This document shows, piece after piece, positions 19,900-28,917 of a DNA stretch of 64,000 bases. The translations under genes and the position numbers were made by a program. This stretch comes from Bradyrhizobium sp. Rc3b (GTDB lineage Bacteria > Pseudomonadota > Alphaproteobacteria > Rhizobiales > Xanthobacteraceae): NCBI RefSeq assembly GCF_900114915.1, contig NZ_FOUS01000001.1:62001-126000 (forward strand), written 5' to 3'. The notes beneath the pieces were generated by a model. The model was not told the origin of the DNA. It saw only the letters and a list, made by a program, of their open reading frames with translations, and did no database searches. Within the stretch, counting starts at the first letter, position 1. Each line of letters opens with the position of its first letter.

Positions 19900-20546
19900 G
19901 CGTCGCCATCATCGATTACGGTTCCGGCAATCTGCATTCCGCCGCCAAGGCGTTCGAGCGCGCCGCGCGCAGCCTCGAAAATCCGCAGAAGGTCTTCGTT
20001 ACCAGTGATCCCGATCAGGCCTATGAGGCCGACCGTCTGGTGCTGCCGGGCGTCGGCGCCTTTGCCGATTGCCGGCGCGGGCTCGACGCCGTCAACGGCA
20101 TGGTCGAGGCGATCACCGAAGCGGTGCGCGTCAAGGCGCGGCCGTTCTTCGGCATCTGCGTCGGCATGCAGTTGATGGCGACCCGTGGCAAGGAGCATGT
20201 CACGACCGATGGCCTGAACTGGATCGGCGGCGATGTCGAGAAGATCACGCCGCGCGACGAATGCCTGAAGATCCCGCACATGGGCTGGAACACGCTCGAC
20301 GTGCTGCAGGAGCATCCGGTGCTGAACAAGCTGCCGCTCGGTCCGAAGGGCCAGCACGCTTATTTCGTGCACTCCTACCACCTCAACGCCGCCAACGAAG
20401 CGGACGTGCTCGCGCGCGCCGATTATGGCGGGCCTGTCACCGCGATCGTCGGCAAGGACACCGCCATCGGCACCCAATTCCACCCCGAGAAGAGCCAGCG
20501 CTTTGGCCTCGCTCTGATCTCGAACTTTTTGCGATGGAAACCGTGA
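19896..20546 (+). CDS. hisH: Imidazole glycerol phosphate synthase, glutaminase subunit HisH
   Basis: The class I glutamine amidotransferase half of the HisFH synthase, giving ammonia to HisF. The ATG at 19896 is chosen because it follows GGGAGGGTCAAG and gives [12 protein letters not shown], the standard HisH start; the open frame extends 41 codons further upstream. The nucleophile Cys88 is in [10 protein letters not shown], and the His/Glu pair is in THFHPEKSQ-like TQFHPEKSQ. Length is 216 residues. Confidence 0.97.
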   Translation: MSVAIIDYGSGNLHSAAKAFERAARSLENPQKVFVTSDPDQAYEADRLVLPGVGAFADCRRGLDAVNGMVEAITEAVRVKARPFFGICVGMQLMATRGKEHVTTDGLNWIGGDVEKITPRDECLKIPHMGWNTLDVLQEHPVLNKLPLGPKGQHAYFVHSYHLNAANEADVLARADYGGPVTAIVGKDTAIGTQFHPEKSQRFGLALISNFLRWKP

Positions 20547-20561
20547 TGCCTACCGCTCTTG

Positions 20562-20693
20562 TTACCTCCCCCCTTGTGGGGGAGGTCGAATGCGCAGCAT
20601 TCGGGAGGGGGGTAGCGGCAACGGCGGTGCCCGTGGCTTACCCCTCTCCCCAACCCTCCCCCACAAGGGGGGAGGGAGCGCACCCTGTGCGCG
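20562..20693. repeat. GC-rich palindromic repeat, family B
   Basis: ACCTCCCCCC...GGGGGAGGT forms one hairpin at the left end, and CCCTCCCCCACAAGGGGGGAGGG forms another at the right. Related copies lie at 52336-52453 and 59483-59667. It fills nearly all of the hisH-hisA gap and may act on mRNA stability between the two genes (inference). Confidence 0.85.
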
Positions 20694-20712
20694 GAAAAAT
20701 TCTGGCTCAATC

Positions 20713-21450
20713 ATGATTCTCTTTCCCGCGATCGATCTCAAGAACGGCCAATGCGTGCGCCTCGAGCAAGGCGACATGGCGCGTGCGACGGTGTTCAACC
20801 TCAATCCTGCCGCGCAGGCGCAGAGCTTTGCCGAGCAGGGCTTTGAGTATCTCCACGTCGTCGACCTCGACGGTGCCTTCGCCGGCAAGCCGGTGAATGC
20901 CGAGGCCGTCGAGGCGATGCTGAAGACGATCAAGATTCCGGTGCAGCTTGGCGGCGGCATTCGCGATCTCGCCACCGTCGAAGCCTGGCTCGACAAGGGC
21001 ATCACCCGCGTCATCATCGGCACCGCCGCGGTGCGCGATCCGGAGCTGGTGAAGGCTGCCGCGAAGAAATTCCCCGGCCGTGTTGCGGTCGGGCTCGACG
21101 CCCGCGACGGCAAGGTCGCGGTCGAAGGCTGGGCCGAAACCTCGCAAGTGACCGTGCTGGAGATCGCAAAGCGCTTCGAGGATGCCGGCGTTGCCGCCAT
21201 CATCTTCACCGACATCGCGCGTGACGGCCTGCTCAAGGGCCTGAACCTCGATGCGACCATTGCGCTGGCTGATGCCATCTCGATTCCCGTGATCGCCTCC
21301 GGCGGCCTCGCCTCGATCGAAGATGTGAAAGCCATGCTGACGCCGCGCGCCAGGAAGCTCGCCGGCGCGATTGCCGGCCGGGCGCTCTATGACGGCCGGC
21401 TCGATCCAGCTGCGGCCCTCACCTTGATCCGCGACGCGCGCAGGAGCTGA
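20713..21450 (+). CDS. hisA: Phosphoribosyl isomerase HisA (ProFAR isomerase)
   Basis: The (beta/alpha)8 barrel isomerase of histidine synthesis. The start at 20713 gives [20 protein letters not shown]; the catalytic Asp8 lies in PAIDLK and the second catalytic Asp in FTDIARDG at about 129-136. VQLGGGIRD and VIASGGLAS are the phosphate-binding loops. The 245-residue length is typical. The open frame continues upstream into the repeat, but that extension is not homologous to HisA. hisF begins 3 nt downstream. Confidence 0.97.
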   Translation: MILFPAIDLKNGQCVRLEQGDMARATVFNLNPAAQAQSFAEQGFEYLHVVDLDGAFAGKPVNAEAVEAMLKTIKIPVQLGGGIRDLATVEAWLDKGITRVIIGTAAVRDPELVKAAAKKFPGRVAVGLDARDGKVAVEGWAETSQVTVLEIAKRFEDAGVAAIIFTDIARDGLLKGLNLDATIALADAISIPVIASGGLASIEDVKAMLTPRARKLAGAIAGRALYDGRLDPAAALTLIRDARRS

Positions 21451-21453
21451 CAC

Positions 21454-22227
21454 ATGTTCAAGGTGCGCGTGATCCCCTGCCTCGACGTCAAGGACGGCCG
21501 CGTCGTCAAGGGCGTCAACTTCGTCGATCTCAGAGATGCCGGCGACCCCGTCGAAGCCGCCATCGCCTATGACGCCGCCGGCGCTGACGAGCTCACTTTC
21601 CTCGACATCACCGCGACCCATGAGAACCGCGGCATCATGCTGGACGTGGTCCGGCGCACGGCGGAAGCCTGCTTCATGCCTGTGACCGTCGGCGGCGGCG
21701 TGCGTGAGGTCAACGACATCAAGACGCTGCTGCGCGCCGGTGCGGACAAGGTCTCGATCAACAGCGCCGCGGTATCCCGGCGCGAGTTCGTCAAGGAAGC
21801 GGCCGAAAAATTCGGCGAGCAATGCGTGGTGGTTGCGATCGATGCCAAGCGCGTCAAGCGCCCCGGCGGCGACCGCTGGGAGATCTTCACCCATGGCGGG
21901 CGCAACTCGACCGGCATCGACGCGATCGAATATGCCCAGGAAGTGGTCTCGCTCGGTGCCGGTGAAATTCTGCTGACGTCGATGGACCGCGACGGCACGA
22001 GGCAGGGATTCGACATCCCGCTGACCCGGGCGATCGCCGACAGCGTTGCCGTCCCCGTGATCGCCTCGGGCGGCGTCGGCAATCTCGACCATCTCGTTGA
22101 CGGTATCCGCGACGGCCACGCCACGGCCGTGCTTGCCGCCTCGATCTTCCATTTCGGGGAATTCACCATCCGCGAAGCCAAGGAGCACATGGCCCGGCGC
22201 GGACTGGCCATGCGCCTCGATGCATGA
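21454..22227 (+). CDS. hisF: Imidazole glycerol phosphate synthase, cyclase subunit HisF
   Basis: Partner of HisH, forming IGP and [22 protein letters not shown] at the N-terminus contains the catalytic Asp (about residue 11), and the second catalytic Asp is in LTSMDRDGT at about 176. VGGGVRE and VIASGGVGN are the phosphate-binding loops. The 257-residue length is normal. It lies 3 nt after hisA and is clearly in the same transcript. Confidence 0.98.
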   Translation: MFKVRVIPCLDVKDGRVVKGVNFVDLRDAGDPVEAAIAYDAAGADELTFLDITATHENRGIMLDVVRRTAEACFMPVTVGGGVREVNDIKTLLRAGADKVSINSAAVSRREFVKEAAEKFGEQCVVVAIDAKRVKRPGGDRWEIFTHGGRNSTGIDAIEYAQEVVSLGAGEILLTSMDRDGTRQGFDIPLTRAIADSVAVPVIASGGVGNLDHLVDGIRDGHATAVLAASIFHFGEFTIREAKEHMARRGLAMRLDA

Positions 22228-22317
22228 CGACTCCCGTTCATAAAAGTGCTACATGAGGTAGCGGGGAATGGCCTCCGTGGCCAAGTGTGTTGCCAAGCGT
22301 GTTTCCGAGTAATTCCG

Positions 22318-22638
22318 ATGCCGCGTTTCACGATCCACGATCTGGCCGAGACCATCGACGCCCGTGCGGCGGCGGGCGGCGAAGCGTCCTATACCCGCAA
22401 GCTCCTCGACAAGGGCGCCGAGCATTGCGCCAAGAAGTTCGGTGAGGAAGCAGTCGAAACCGTAATCGCAGCAGTCGAAAACGATCGCGCGCATCTGATC
22501 GCGGAGAGCGCAGACCTGCTCTATCACTTCCTTGTCTTGCTCAAGGCCCGCGGCGTAAAGCTGGAAGAGGTGGAAGCGGCGCTCGACAAGCGGACGAATA
22601 TGTCAGGGTTGGAAGAGAAAGCGTCGCGTAAGGGCTAG
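22318..22638 (+). CDS. hisE: Phosphoribosyl-ATP pyrophosphatase
   Basis: Second step of histidine synthesis, hydrolysis of PR-ATP to PR-AMP. The 106-residue all-alpha MazG-like fold has [13 protein letters not shown] with the metal-binding Glu residues and [13 protein letters not shown]. The ATG at 22318 is preferred over an in-frame upstream ATG (22246) because it gives the standard N-terminus [10 protein letters not shown]. It lies 90 nt after hisF, and coaA begins 27 nt after its stop. Confidence 0.96.
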   Translation: MPRFTIHDLAETIDARAAAGGEASYTRKLLDKGAEHCAKKFGEEAVETVIAAVENDRAHLIAESADLLYHFLVLLKARGVKLEEVEAALDKRTNMSGLEEKASRKG

Positions 22639-22665
22639 TATAAGCCGCAACGGAAAGGTCGCGTT

Positions 22666-23622
22666 ATGGATATCCGCGCACCCGAGCAGCAGTATAATCC
22701 GTACCGCATCTATTCGCGTGAGGAGTGGGCGCGTCTGCGCGACGATACGCCGATGACGCTGGAGCCGGGCGAGTTCGACCGGCTGCGCTCGCTGCACGAT
22801 CGCCTCGATCTCAAGGAAGTCGAGGATATTTATCTTCCGTTGTCACGCCTGCTCTCGATCTATGTCGATGCGATGCAGCGCCTGTATTATGCGGAGCGCC
22901 AGTTCCTCAACATCCGCGACCGCAAGGTGCCCTACATCATCGGCGTCGCCGGCTCGGTCGCGGTCGGAAAATCCACCACGGCCCGCGTGCTCCAGGCCCT
23001 GCTGGCGCGCTGGTCGCCGCGTCCGAAGGTCGAACTCATCACCACCGACGGATTCCTCTATCCGAACGCCGTGCTCGACCGGCAGGGCATCATGCAGAAG
23101 AAGGGCTTTCCGGAAAGCTACGACCTGCCGCTGCTGCTCAGCTTCCTGTCCGACATCAAGTCCGGCCGCCGCCATGTGCGTGCGCCGGTCTACTCGCATC
23201 TGACCTACGACATCGTGCCGAACCAGTGGGCCGAGATCGACCAGCCCGACATCCTGATCGTCGAGGGCGTCAACGTGCTGCAGACCGGCAAGCTGCCGCG
23301 CGACGGCAAGGCGGTGCCCGTGGTCTCCGACTTCTTCGATTTCTCGGTCTATATCGACGCCGACGAAGCCGCGCTGCGGCAATGGTACATCAAGCGCTTC
23401 CTGGCGCTGCGCGACACCGCATTCACCAATCCGAAGTCCTACTTCAACCGCTATGCGCTGTTGTCGGACGAGGAAGCCACTGCCACCGCGATCGCGATCT
23501 GGGAACGCACCAACCTCGCCAATCTCGAGGACAATATCCTGCCGACCCGCCCTCGCGCGACGCTGATCCTGAAGAAGGGCGCCGACCACACCGTGGAGAG
23601 CGTGGCGCTCAGGCGTCTGTAA
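22666..23622 (+). CDS. coaA: Type I pantothenate kinase
   Basis: ATP-dependent phosphorylation of pantothenate, the first step of coenzyme A synthesis. The P-loop [12 protein letters not shown] is at about 93-104. TTDGFLYPN and the [12 protein letters not shown] [10 protein letters not shown] are standard CoaA motifs, and [13 protein letters not shown] follows. The 318 residues match the family. It is the last gene of the hisE-coaA run; association of coaA with histidine genes is common in this group. Confidence 0.97.
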   Translation: MDIRAPEQQYNPYRIYSREEWARLRDDTPMTLEPGEFDRLRSLHDRLDLKEVEDIYLPLSRLLSIYVDAMQRLYYAERQFLNIRDRKVPYIIGVAGSVAVGKSTTARVLQALLARWSPRPKVELITTDGFLYPNAVLDRQGIMQKKGFPESYDLPLLLSFLSDIKSGRRHVRAPVYSHLTYDIVPNQWAEIDQPDILIVEGVNVLQTGKLPRDGKAVPVVSDFFDFSVYIDADEAALRQWYIKRFLALRDTAFTNPKSYFNRYALLSDEEATATAIAIWERTNLANLEDNILPTRPRATLILKKGADHTVESVALRRL

Positions 23623-23722
23623 TCGCGGCGGTCGGCGGATCCTGCGCGTTCGTGCAGCGGTATCTTTTGTTGCAGACCGACGAGAGGTATTGGGCTAAGA
23701 CCTTGGAAAACGCGAGGTCTCG

Positions 23723-23962
23723 ATGGTTGATCGTCTCAGAAGTGCTGCGGAACAACTCGAAGCACCGACCTGTCCGGATTGCCATGTCGAGATGAGGTGG
23801 TTCCGCTCGGAACTGCTCGCGGACGAGCCGGTTCCGGTGATCGCGCATCTCTTCGTATGCCCGCATTGCAAGCGGGCGGCAAAAACGGACACCGTCTTCC
23901 AGAACACTCCGGGGCCGCCCGACAAGCTCTCCGCGCCGCGCTTCATCGCTTACGCCGCGTAG
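23723..23962 (+). CDS. Small zinc-ribbon protein of unknown function
   Basis: A 79-residue protein with two CxxC knuckles, CPDCH (about 17-21) and CPHCK (about 46-50), forming a likely zinc ribbon around a WFRSELL segment. The reading frame has a start codon, neighbour-like codon use and a convergent neighbour ending 5 nt away, which together support a real gene. No function can be assigned. It may bind nucleic acid or a protein partner. Confidence 0.7.
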   Translation: MVDRLRSAAEQLEAPTCPDCHVEMRWFRSELLADEPVPVIAHLFVCPHCKRAAKTDTVFQNTPGPPDKLSAPRFIAYAA

Positions 23963-23966
23963 CAGG

Positions 23967-25025
23967 TCATTTCCGGGCTTCCTGTTGCTCTTTCGAGCGG
24001 ACGTAGACCTGCCAGGCCGTCAGGAACATGGCCGCGACGAGTGGGCCGATGACGAAGCCGTTTGCACCGAAAGCCGCAAGGCCGCCCAGGGTGGCGAGCA
24101 ACACAATGTAGCTTGGCATCCGGATCGACTGCCCGACCAGGATGGGGCGAAGAAAGTTGTCCGCAAGGCCAATCACGAAGGTGCCAAAAGCGAGCAGGAT
24201 GATTCCCTTCGTGACTGAGCCTGCCACGAGCAGATAGAGCCCGGCCGGAAACCACACCAGTGCGGAGCCAAGCACGGGCAGAAGCGAGAGCAGCGCCATC
24301 AGCGCGCCCGCCAGGAGCGGTGCGGTCAGTCCGAGCAACCAGAAGATCACCCCGCCAAGCGCGCCCTGAATCAGGGCAACGAGGATGATTCCCTTGATCG
24401 TCCCGCGTACCGCCAGGGTGAACGCAGTCAGAATCTCGGCGCTGTGGCTCGCACGCAGCGGCAGGGCGTCGCGGATGCGCGCGTTCAGCTCGTCACCGTC
24501 GCGCAGCAGAAAGAACAGCAGGTACAACATCACGAGCAAGCTTGCGACGAATTCGAGGGTCAACTGACCGATGTTGATCGCGTGCCCGGCCAGCTGTTGG
24601 CCGGCCGGGACGAGCAGACCCGACAGGCGTTCCTTCAGGGCCGAAAAATCGATGCTGGCGAGGCGATCCGCCATGGGAGCAGCCCAGTCAGGCAGTGCGG
24701 ATTTCAGCTGCTGAAGCGGATGAGCAAAGCTGATCTCCCCCGACTGAACCCGCTGATACAGCTCCCCTCCCTGGTCGATGAGCGAGGCGATGACGATCGC
24801 GACAGGGATCAAGACGATCACCACCACGACGACAACGGTGGAGAATGCGACAAGGTTACGCTTTCCCGGCAGGGTTTCCAGGAAGCGTCGATAGAGCGGG
24901 GCGAAGATGATGGCCAGCAGCGTGGCCCACAGCAATGCTCCGGAGAAAGGCCAAAGCACCCAGCCAAACGCGACCGTGATTGCGGCAAGCAATGCGAGAA
25001 ATGAGCGGTCTTCCGATGTTCTCAC
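23967..25025 (-). CDS. AI-2E/PerM family transporter
   Basis: A 352-residue membrane protein with about eight hydrophobic segments in the PerM arrangement: two or three at the N-terminus, a soluble stretch around 95-150, and the rest towards the C-terminus. The motif LLSLLPVLGSALVWFPAGLYLL and the following NFLRPILVG are characteristic. Relatives have been linked to AI-2 export or to Na+/H+ exchange; the substrate here is unknown. An exceptionally strong inverted repeat lies upstream at 25127-25161. Confidence 0.9.
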   Translation of the reverse strand: MRTSEDRSFLALLAAITVAFGWVLWPFSGALLWATLLAIIFAPLYRRFLETLPGKRNLVAFSTVVVVVVIVLIPVAIVIASLIDQGGELYQRVQSGEISFAHPLQQLKSALPDWAAPMADRLASIDFSALKERLSGLLVPAGQQLAGHAINIGQLTLEFVASLLVMLYLLFFLLRDGDELNARIRDALPLRASHSAEILTAFTLAVRGTIKGIILVALIQGALGGVIFWLLGLTAPLLAGALMALLSLLPVLGSALVWFPAGLYLLVAGSVTKGIILLAFGTFVIGLADNFLRPILVGQSIRMPSYIVLLATLGGLAAFGANGFVIGPLVAAMFLTAWQVYVRSKEQQEARK

Positions 25026-25126
25026 CTGTTCGCCAGCCTTTCAGTCGGAACTCGCAAGACGTGGGTATCACAAGACGATCGTGCGGGGGCAAGTCGGACA
25101 AGGTCAATCTGTCCGCGGCGTGTCGG

Positions 25127-25161
25127 CAATGTCTCGGCAAATCTCAGTTGCCGAGACATTG
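25127..25161. repeat. Perfect 14-bp inverted repeat between two minus-strand genes
   Basis: CAATGTCTCGGCAA (25127-25140), a 7-nt spacer, and TTGCCGAGACATTG (25148-25161) are exact reverse complements. It lies 100 bp upstream of the PerM-type gene. No T-run follows on either strand, so it is not a canonical terminator; an operator or an RNA processing hairpin is possible. Confidence 0.85.
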
Positions 25162-25251
25162 GCCGGATACCCTCCACGTGAGCCGGCTCGTCGAGGCCGG
25201 GGAAATCCGGCCCCTCCATCACACCAGCGAACAGGGTCGAATGCGGGCGCT

Positions 25252-25881
25252 TCACTTGCCGGCTTTGGCGCTCCAATCCGCAGGCTTGATGCGTCCGGCA
25301 AAGGTGGCGGGGCCGGCGCTGCCGGCCTTGTAAACGAAAGCCTCGCCTTCCCCGACGTCGCCGGCCTCCTTGCCAAAGGCATCGGCGATGTTCGTCTTGT
25401 GGGTGACCAGGAAATTGTTGGTACCAGCTTTCGGCGGCGCGTCGACGAGCTGGCGCACCGCCTGTCCGGCCTTTGCATTGGCGCCGGTCGGGTTTGCCAT
25501 TCCCGATGCGCTGGCGTTGCTGCTGTCCGTCAACGCGTCAACCGGCTTGACCTCGCGGCCGGAGATCAGCTTGCCGGCCTCGATCGCACGGTTGAGTCGG
25601 CTGGTGTAGACATCGCCGATCGGGATCTCGAGGTCCTTGACCGCTGCCCCGATCTGGCGCGCCATGTCCCTGCCCTTTTCGCTGAGCTGACGCTGGGCGC
25701 TCATGTCGTCGAACTTGAAGGGGTAGACGTCCTTTTGACTGTCGTCGGTGGCGGTGTGCCGAAAGATCAGCACGTAGCCGCCTTGCTTGAGCGAGGTGAT
25801 GAGCTCCGGCGTATCGGCCGCGGCGTGTCGGGAAAATCCAGCGAGAAGAACAATGAATACGAGGCGGCAAAGCACGTTCAT
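25252..25881 (-). CDS. Exported histidine phosphatase family protein
   Basis: A 209-residue protein with a cleavable signal peptide (about 1-22, ending HAAA). The phosphohistidine motif is YVLIFRHTATDD, with Arg41-His42 corresponding to the RHG motif with Thr in place of Gly. SRLNRAIEAG follows, and the second catalytic His is in VTHKTN at about 161. It is likely a periplasmic phosphoesterase of the SixA/AIS-like group; the substrate is unknown. Confidence 0.85.
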   Translation of the reverse strand: MNVLCRLVFIVLLAGFSRHAAADTPELITSLKQGGYVLIFRHTATDDSQKDVYPFKFDDMSAQRQLSEKGRDMARQIGAAVKDLEIPIGDVYTSRLNRAIEAGKLISGREVKPVDALTDSSNASASGMANPTGANAKAGQAVRQLVDAPPKAGTNNFLVTHKTNIADAFGKEAGDVGEGEAFVYKAGSAGPATFAGRIKPADWSAKAGK

Positions 25882-25985
25882 GCGCGAAACCCTCCTGCAA
25901 AGGCCCCCGGAGAATGGTGGCGCGCAACGCGGTCGATTTCAATTATCGATTGCTGATGGGATGAGGTTCCCGTGAGGTTTTCGGA

Positions 25986-28223
25986 TCAGACTGCCAGCCG
26001 CCGTGACGCCGCCAGCCCTGCCAGCGCTTCGTCCAGCTTGTCGCGATCGAGCGGCTTGATCAGGAATCCGTTCATGCCCGCCTCGAAGCAGGCATAACGG
26101 TCCTCCACCAGCGTATTGGCGGTGAGCGCGAGGATCGGCGTGTGGTGGCCGCCGGTCGCGGCCTCATGCGCGCGGATGCGCTTCGTCGCCTCGATGCCGT
26201 CGAGCTGCGGCATCTGGATGTCCATCAGCACGAGATCATAGGGCGTGCCGGCCGATGAAGCGGCGAGCCAGGACTCCAGCGCGGCCTCGCCGTGCACGGC
26301 GATGACGACGCGATGGCCGAGCTTCGTCAGCAGCGAGCGCATCAACAGCGCGTTGATCTCGTTGTCCTCGGCGACGAGGATCGACAGGCCTTTGGTCGCT
26401 GCTTTGGCCGGTGTCGCGCCGGCAGCTTCCGCCGGCGGTTCCGGCGCCAGATCGGGCGAGGCCACCTCCGGCGTCATCGCAAGGCGCGCGGCAAGCGAGG
26501 CCGCCCGAAGCGGCTTCACCAGAAAACCGGTGAAGGCCGGCGACAGCTTTTCGTGGCGCGAGCTGGAGGTCAGCAGCACGAGGCGCTGCAGCGCATGCGC
26601 GCGGGCCAGTTCGCCCAGCTGGTCGGCCGCGGCAGGGCCGATCGCACGATCGATCAGCACCGCGTGCCATGAGCGTTCCGGCAGCAGCGCTTCGGCGACC
26701 GCGGCATCCGCAACCATGCAGGTCTGGCCACCCCAGCGCTCGAGGCGCCGCGCGATCAGCGAGGCCTCGATGCCGTCGGCGACGAGGAGCATCGACTTGC
26801 CGGTGAGGTCGGGGCTCGGAAAGGCCGTCTGTCCCGCACTGGCTTGCGAGGGCGGAAGCGGCACCGCGATCTCGAAGGTCGAGCCTTTGCCCGGCTCGCT
26901 TGCGAGCGTGATCCGGCCGCCCATGCGCTTGACGATGCGTTCGCTGATGGCAAGGCCAAGCCCGGTGCCGCCATAAGTGCGGGCGACGCGCTCGTCGGCC
27001 TGCTCGAATTCGCGGAAGATGCGCTGCTGCGCCTCCGGCGCAATGCCGATACCGGAGTCGCGGACCAGGAAGCTGATCTCGTTCGGCCAGATACCGGGCT
27101 CGACGATCAGCGCGACGCCACCGCTCCCGGTGAACTTGATGGCGTTGCCGGCGAGATTGAGCAGCACCTGGCGCAGCCGCGCCGCATCGCCGACCACCTC
27201 CAGCGGCAGGCGCTCGTCGACATAGGCGGCGATCTCCAGCGTCTTGGCCTGCGCGCGGGGCGCGAGCAGCTCGGTGATCTCCTCGACCAGGGTCGAGAGC
27301 GCGAAGGGACGCTGCTCCAGATCAAGCTTGCCGGCCTCGATCTTGGAATAGTCGAGCAGTTCCTCGATCAGCGCCATCAAGGCTTCGCCCGAGGTTTTCA
27401 CCGCCCTGGCGTACGTCCCCTGCTCCGGAGTCAGATTGGTGTCGAGCAGGAGGCCGCCCATGCCGATGATGCCGTTCAGCGGCGTGCGGATCTCGTGCGA
27501 AGCCATCGCGAGGAAGCGCGATTTGGCGCGGTTGGCAGCGTCGGCCTGGTCGCGCGCGTCGGATAGAGCGCGTTCGGTCTCGGTGCGGTCGGTGACGTCG
27601 CGCCCCACGCTCTGCAATTCGGCGGGCTGTCCGGCATCGAGGCGGACATAACCTTCGCGCCAGGCGATCCAGCGCGCGCCGAGCGGGGCTGCGATCTTCT
27701 GGTCGTGGATGCGTGTGCCGCTGCTCTCGCGGGCGCTGTCGCCCTGCTCCAGCACGTCGAAATCGAAACGCGTGCCGACCAGCGCGCTGCGCGCTTGTCC
27801 CGCGAGCGCGCAATAGGCTTCGTTGGCAAAAGTGATGCGGCCATCGGTAGCGCGCAGCACGATGAGGTCGCCTTGCTGCTCGAACAGACTGCGGGCGCGT
27901 TCTTCCGCCTCCTTCAGCTCCCAATTGCGGTCGATCAGCGCCTCGTTGTGGGCGGCGAGGGTGCGCAGCCGCTTGTTCACGAAACGCAGGCGCATGCTCA
28001 GCGTCGCAAGGCCGAGGCAGGCGAGCGCGAACAGGAAGCTCGCGCCGATCGCAAAGGTGTGGGGATCGTAGCCGGAACTTTCGGACCGGCTGCCGGACAC
28101 GAAACCATAGGCGCCGCCGAACGTCGCCGAGAAGATCATGAAAGAGCGGATCGCGAAGGCGATGCGGGGATGCTGTCGCCTGAAACGGCGCATGCGCACC
28201 TTGATCCGGAACGTCCGACCCAT
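25986..28223 (-). CDS. Hybrid sensor histidine kinase with two receiver-type domains
   Basis: The chosen ATG (28223) gives 745 residues; an in-frame upstream start at 28391 would add 56 residues and overlap the preceding gene. Order: two TM segments (about 24-41 and 56-76), a coiled region, a PAS domain (about 110-215), HisKA with FLAMASHEIRTPLNG (His243), HATPase_c with NAIKFTG and GTGLGLAI, a degenerate receiver lacking the phosphoacceptor Asp context, and a C-terminal receiver with LVLMDIQMPQLDG. No partner regulator or phosphotransfer protein lies nearby. Confidence 0.92.
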   Translation of the reverse strand: MGRTFRIKVRMRRFRRQHPRIAFAIRSFMIFSATFGGAYGFVSGSRSESSGYDPHTFAIGASFLFALACLGLATLSMRLRFVNKRLRTLAAHNEALIDRNWELKEAEERARSLFEQQGDLIVLRATDGRITFANEAYCALAGQARSALVGTRFDFDVLEQGDSARESSGTRIHDQKIAAPLGARWIAWREGYVRLDAGQPAELQSVGRDVTDRTETERALSDARDQADAANRAKSRFLAMASHEIRTPLNGIIGMGGLLLDTNLTPEQGTYARAVKTSGEALMALIEELLDYSKIEAGKLDLEQRPFALSTLVEEITELLAPRAQAKTLEIAAYVDERLPLEVVGDAARLRQVLLNLAGNAIKFTGSGGVALIVEPGIWPNEISFLVRDSGIGIAPEAQQRIFREFEQADERVARTYGGTGLGLAISERIVKRMGGRITLASEPGKGSTFEIAVPLPPSQASAGQTAFPSPDLTGKSMLLVADGIEASLIARRLERWGGQTCMVADAAVAEALLPERSWHAVLIDRAIGPAAADQLGELARAHALQRLVLLTSSSRHEKLSPAFTGFLVKPLRAASLAARLAMTPEVASPDLAPEPPAEAAGATPAKAATKGLSILVAEDNEINALLMRSLLTKLGHRVVIAVHGEAALESWLAASSAGTPYDLVLMDIQMPQLDGIEATKRIRAHEAATGGHHTPILALTANTLVEDRYACFEAGMNGFLIKPLDRDKLDEALAGLAASRRLAV

Positions 28224-28347
28224 CGCACCGACCCCGACTCTTTTTCGAATTCCGCCACCCGCCGTCTGCGACGATGTCGCGCCGACCTTGCGAACAGCTT
28301 GAGGCTTTGGCGCTGCCTCCAAACAGGGTTGACGAGGTGTTAACGCT

Positions 28348-28821
28348 TCAGAGCGAGGCGGCCTGGAGCGGGAGCGGGCGATGGCCACCATGGGCGCCGA
28401 CGATCAGCGCCGCGGCCTCGCGCTGCGAGAACGACTTCGAGCGCACATAGATGCGGTAATCCGCCGGCCCTTCGGTGGAGAGATAGATCACCTGGCCGCC
28501 ATCGACGGGCTGAGCGGCAATCGAGACCAGGCGCGTCGAGGGATTGGCCTGACAGGAATCCGGCTCGGAACCGAGACCGTCGTCGACCACGGCGAAGTCC
28601 GCAGTATCGGCATCGTCGGTGATCTGAACCCGCACTGTGGCCCGGGCGGGATCTTCGGTGAAGGCGACATGGACGGCGGCCGTCCAGAACAGGGAGGTGA
28701 GCTCGACCGAGGTTTCGCCGAGGGCGATGCAGGGATGCGAGACCGAACCGATCTCCGCGCGGGCGAACACCGCAGCCGCCAACAAGGGAACAACCGAGGC
28801 CAGGAACTTGAAACGCAACAT
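28348..28821 (-). CDS. Secreted protein of unknown function
   Basis: A 157-residue protein with a clear signal peptide (about 1-22, ending FARAEIG). The mature part has two cysteines, is rich in beta-prone and acidic stretches, and has no recognised domain. SFSQREAAALIVGAHGGHRPL near the C-terminus is the most distinctive segment. It lies just upstream of the hybrid kinase on the same strand and could be co-transcribed with it. Confidence 0.75.
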   Translation of the reverse strand: MLRFKFLASVVPLLAAAVFARAEIGSVSHPCIALGETSVELTSLFWTAAVHVAFTEDPARATVRVQITDDADTADFAVVDDGLGSEPDSCQANPSTRLVSIAAQPVDGGQVIYLSTEGPADYRIYVRSKSFSQREAAALIVGAHGGHRPLPLQAASL

Positions 28822-28917
28822 GACACTCTACCCGTCCGGGCCCGGGGAACTCATTGGGCCTTATGGTTTGCAGAGCGTAAAGGAAACTCGTTACCGCCGG
28901 GTTGATGCGCGGAATGA

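Noticed and set aside
20707..22188. 493-codon minus-strand frame over hisA and hisF
   Set aside because: Antisense shadow of two certain genes.
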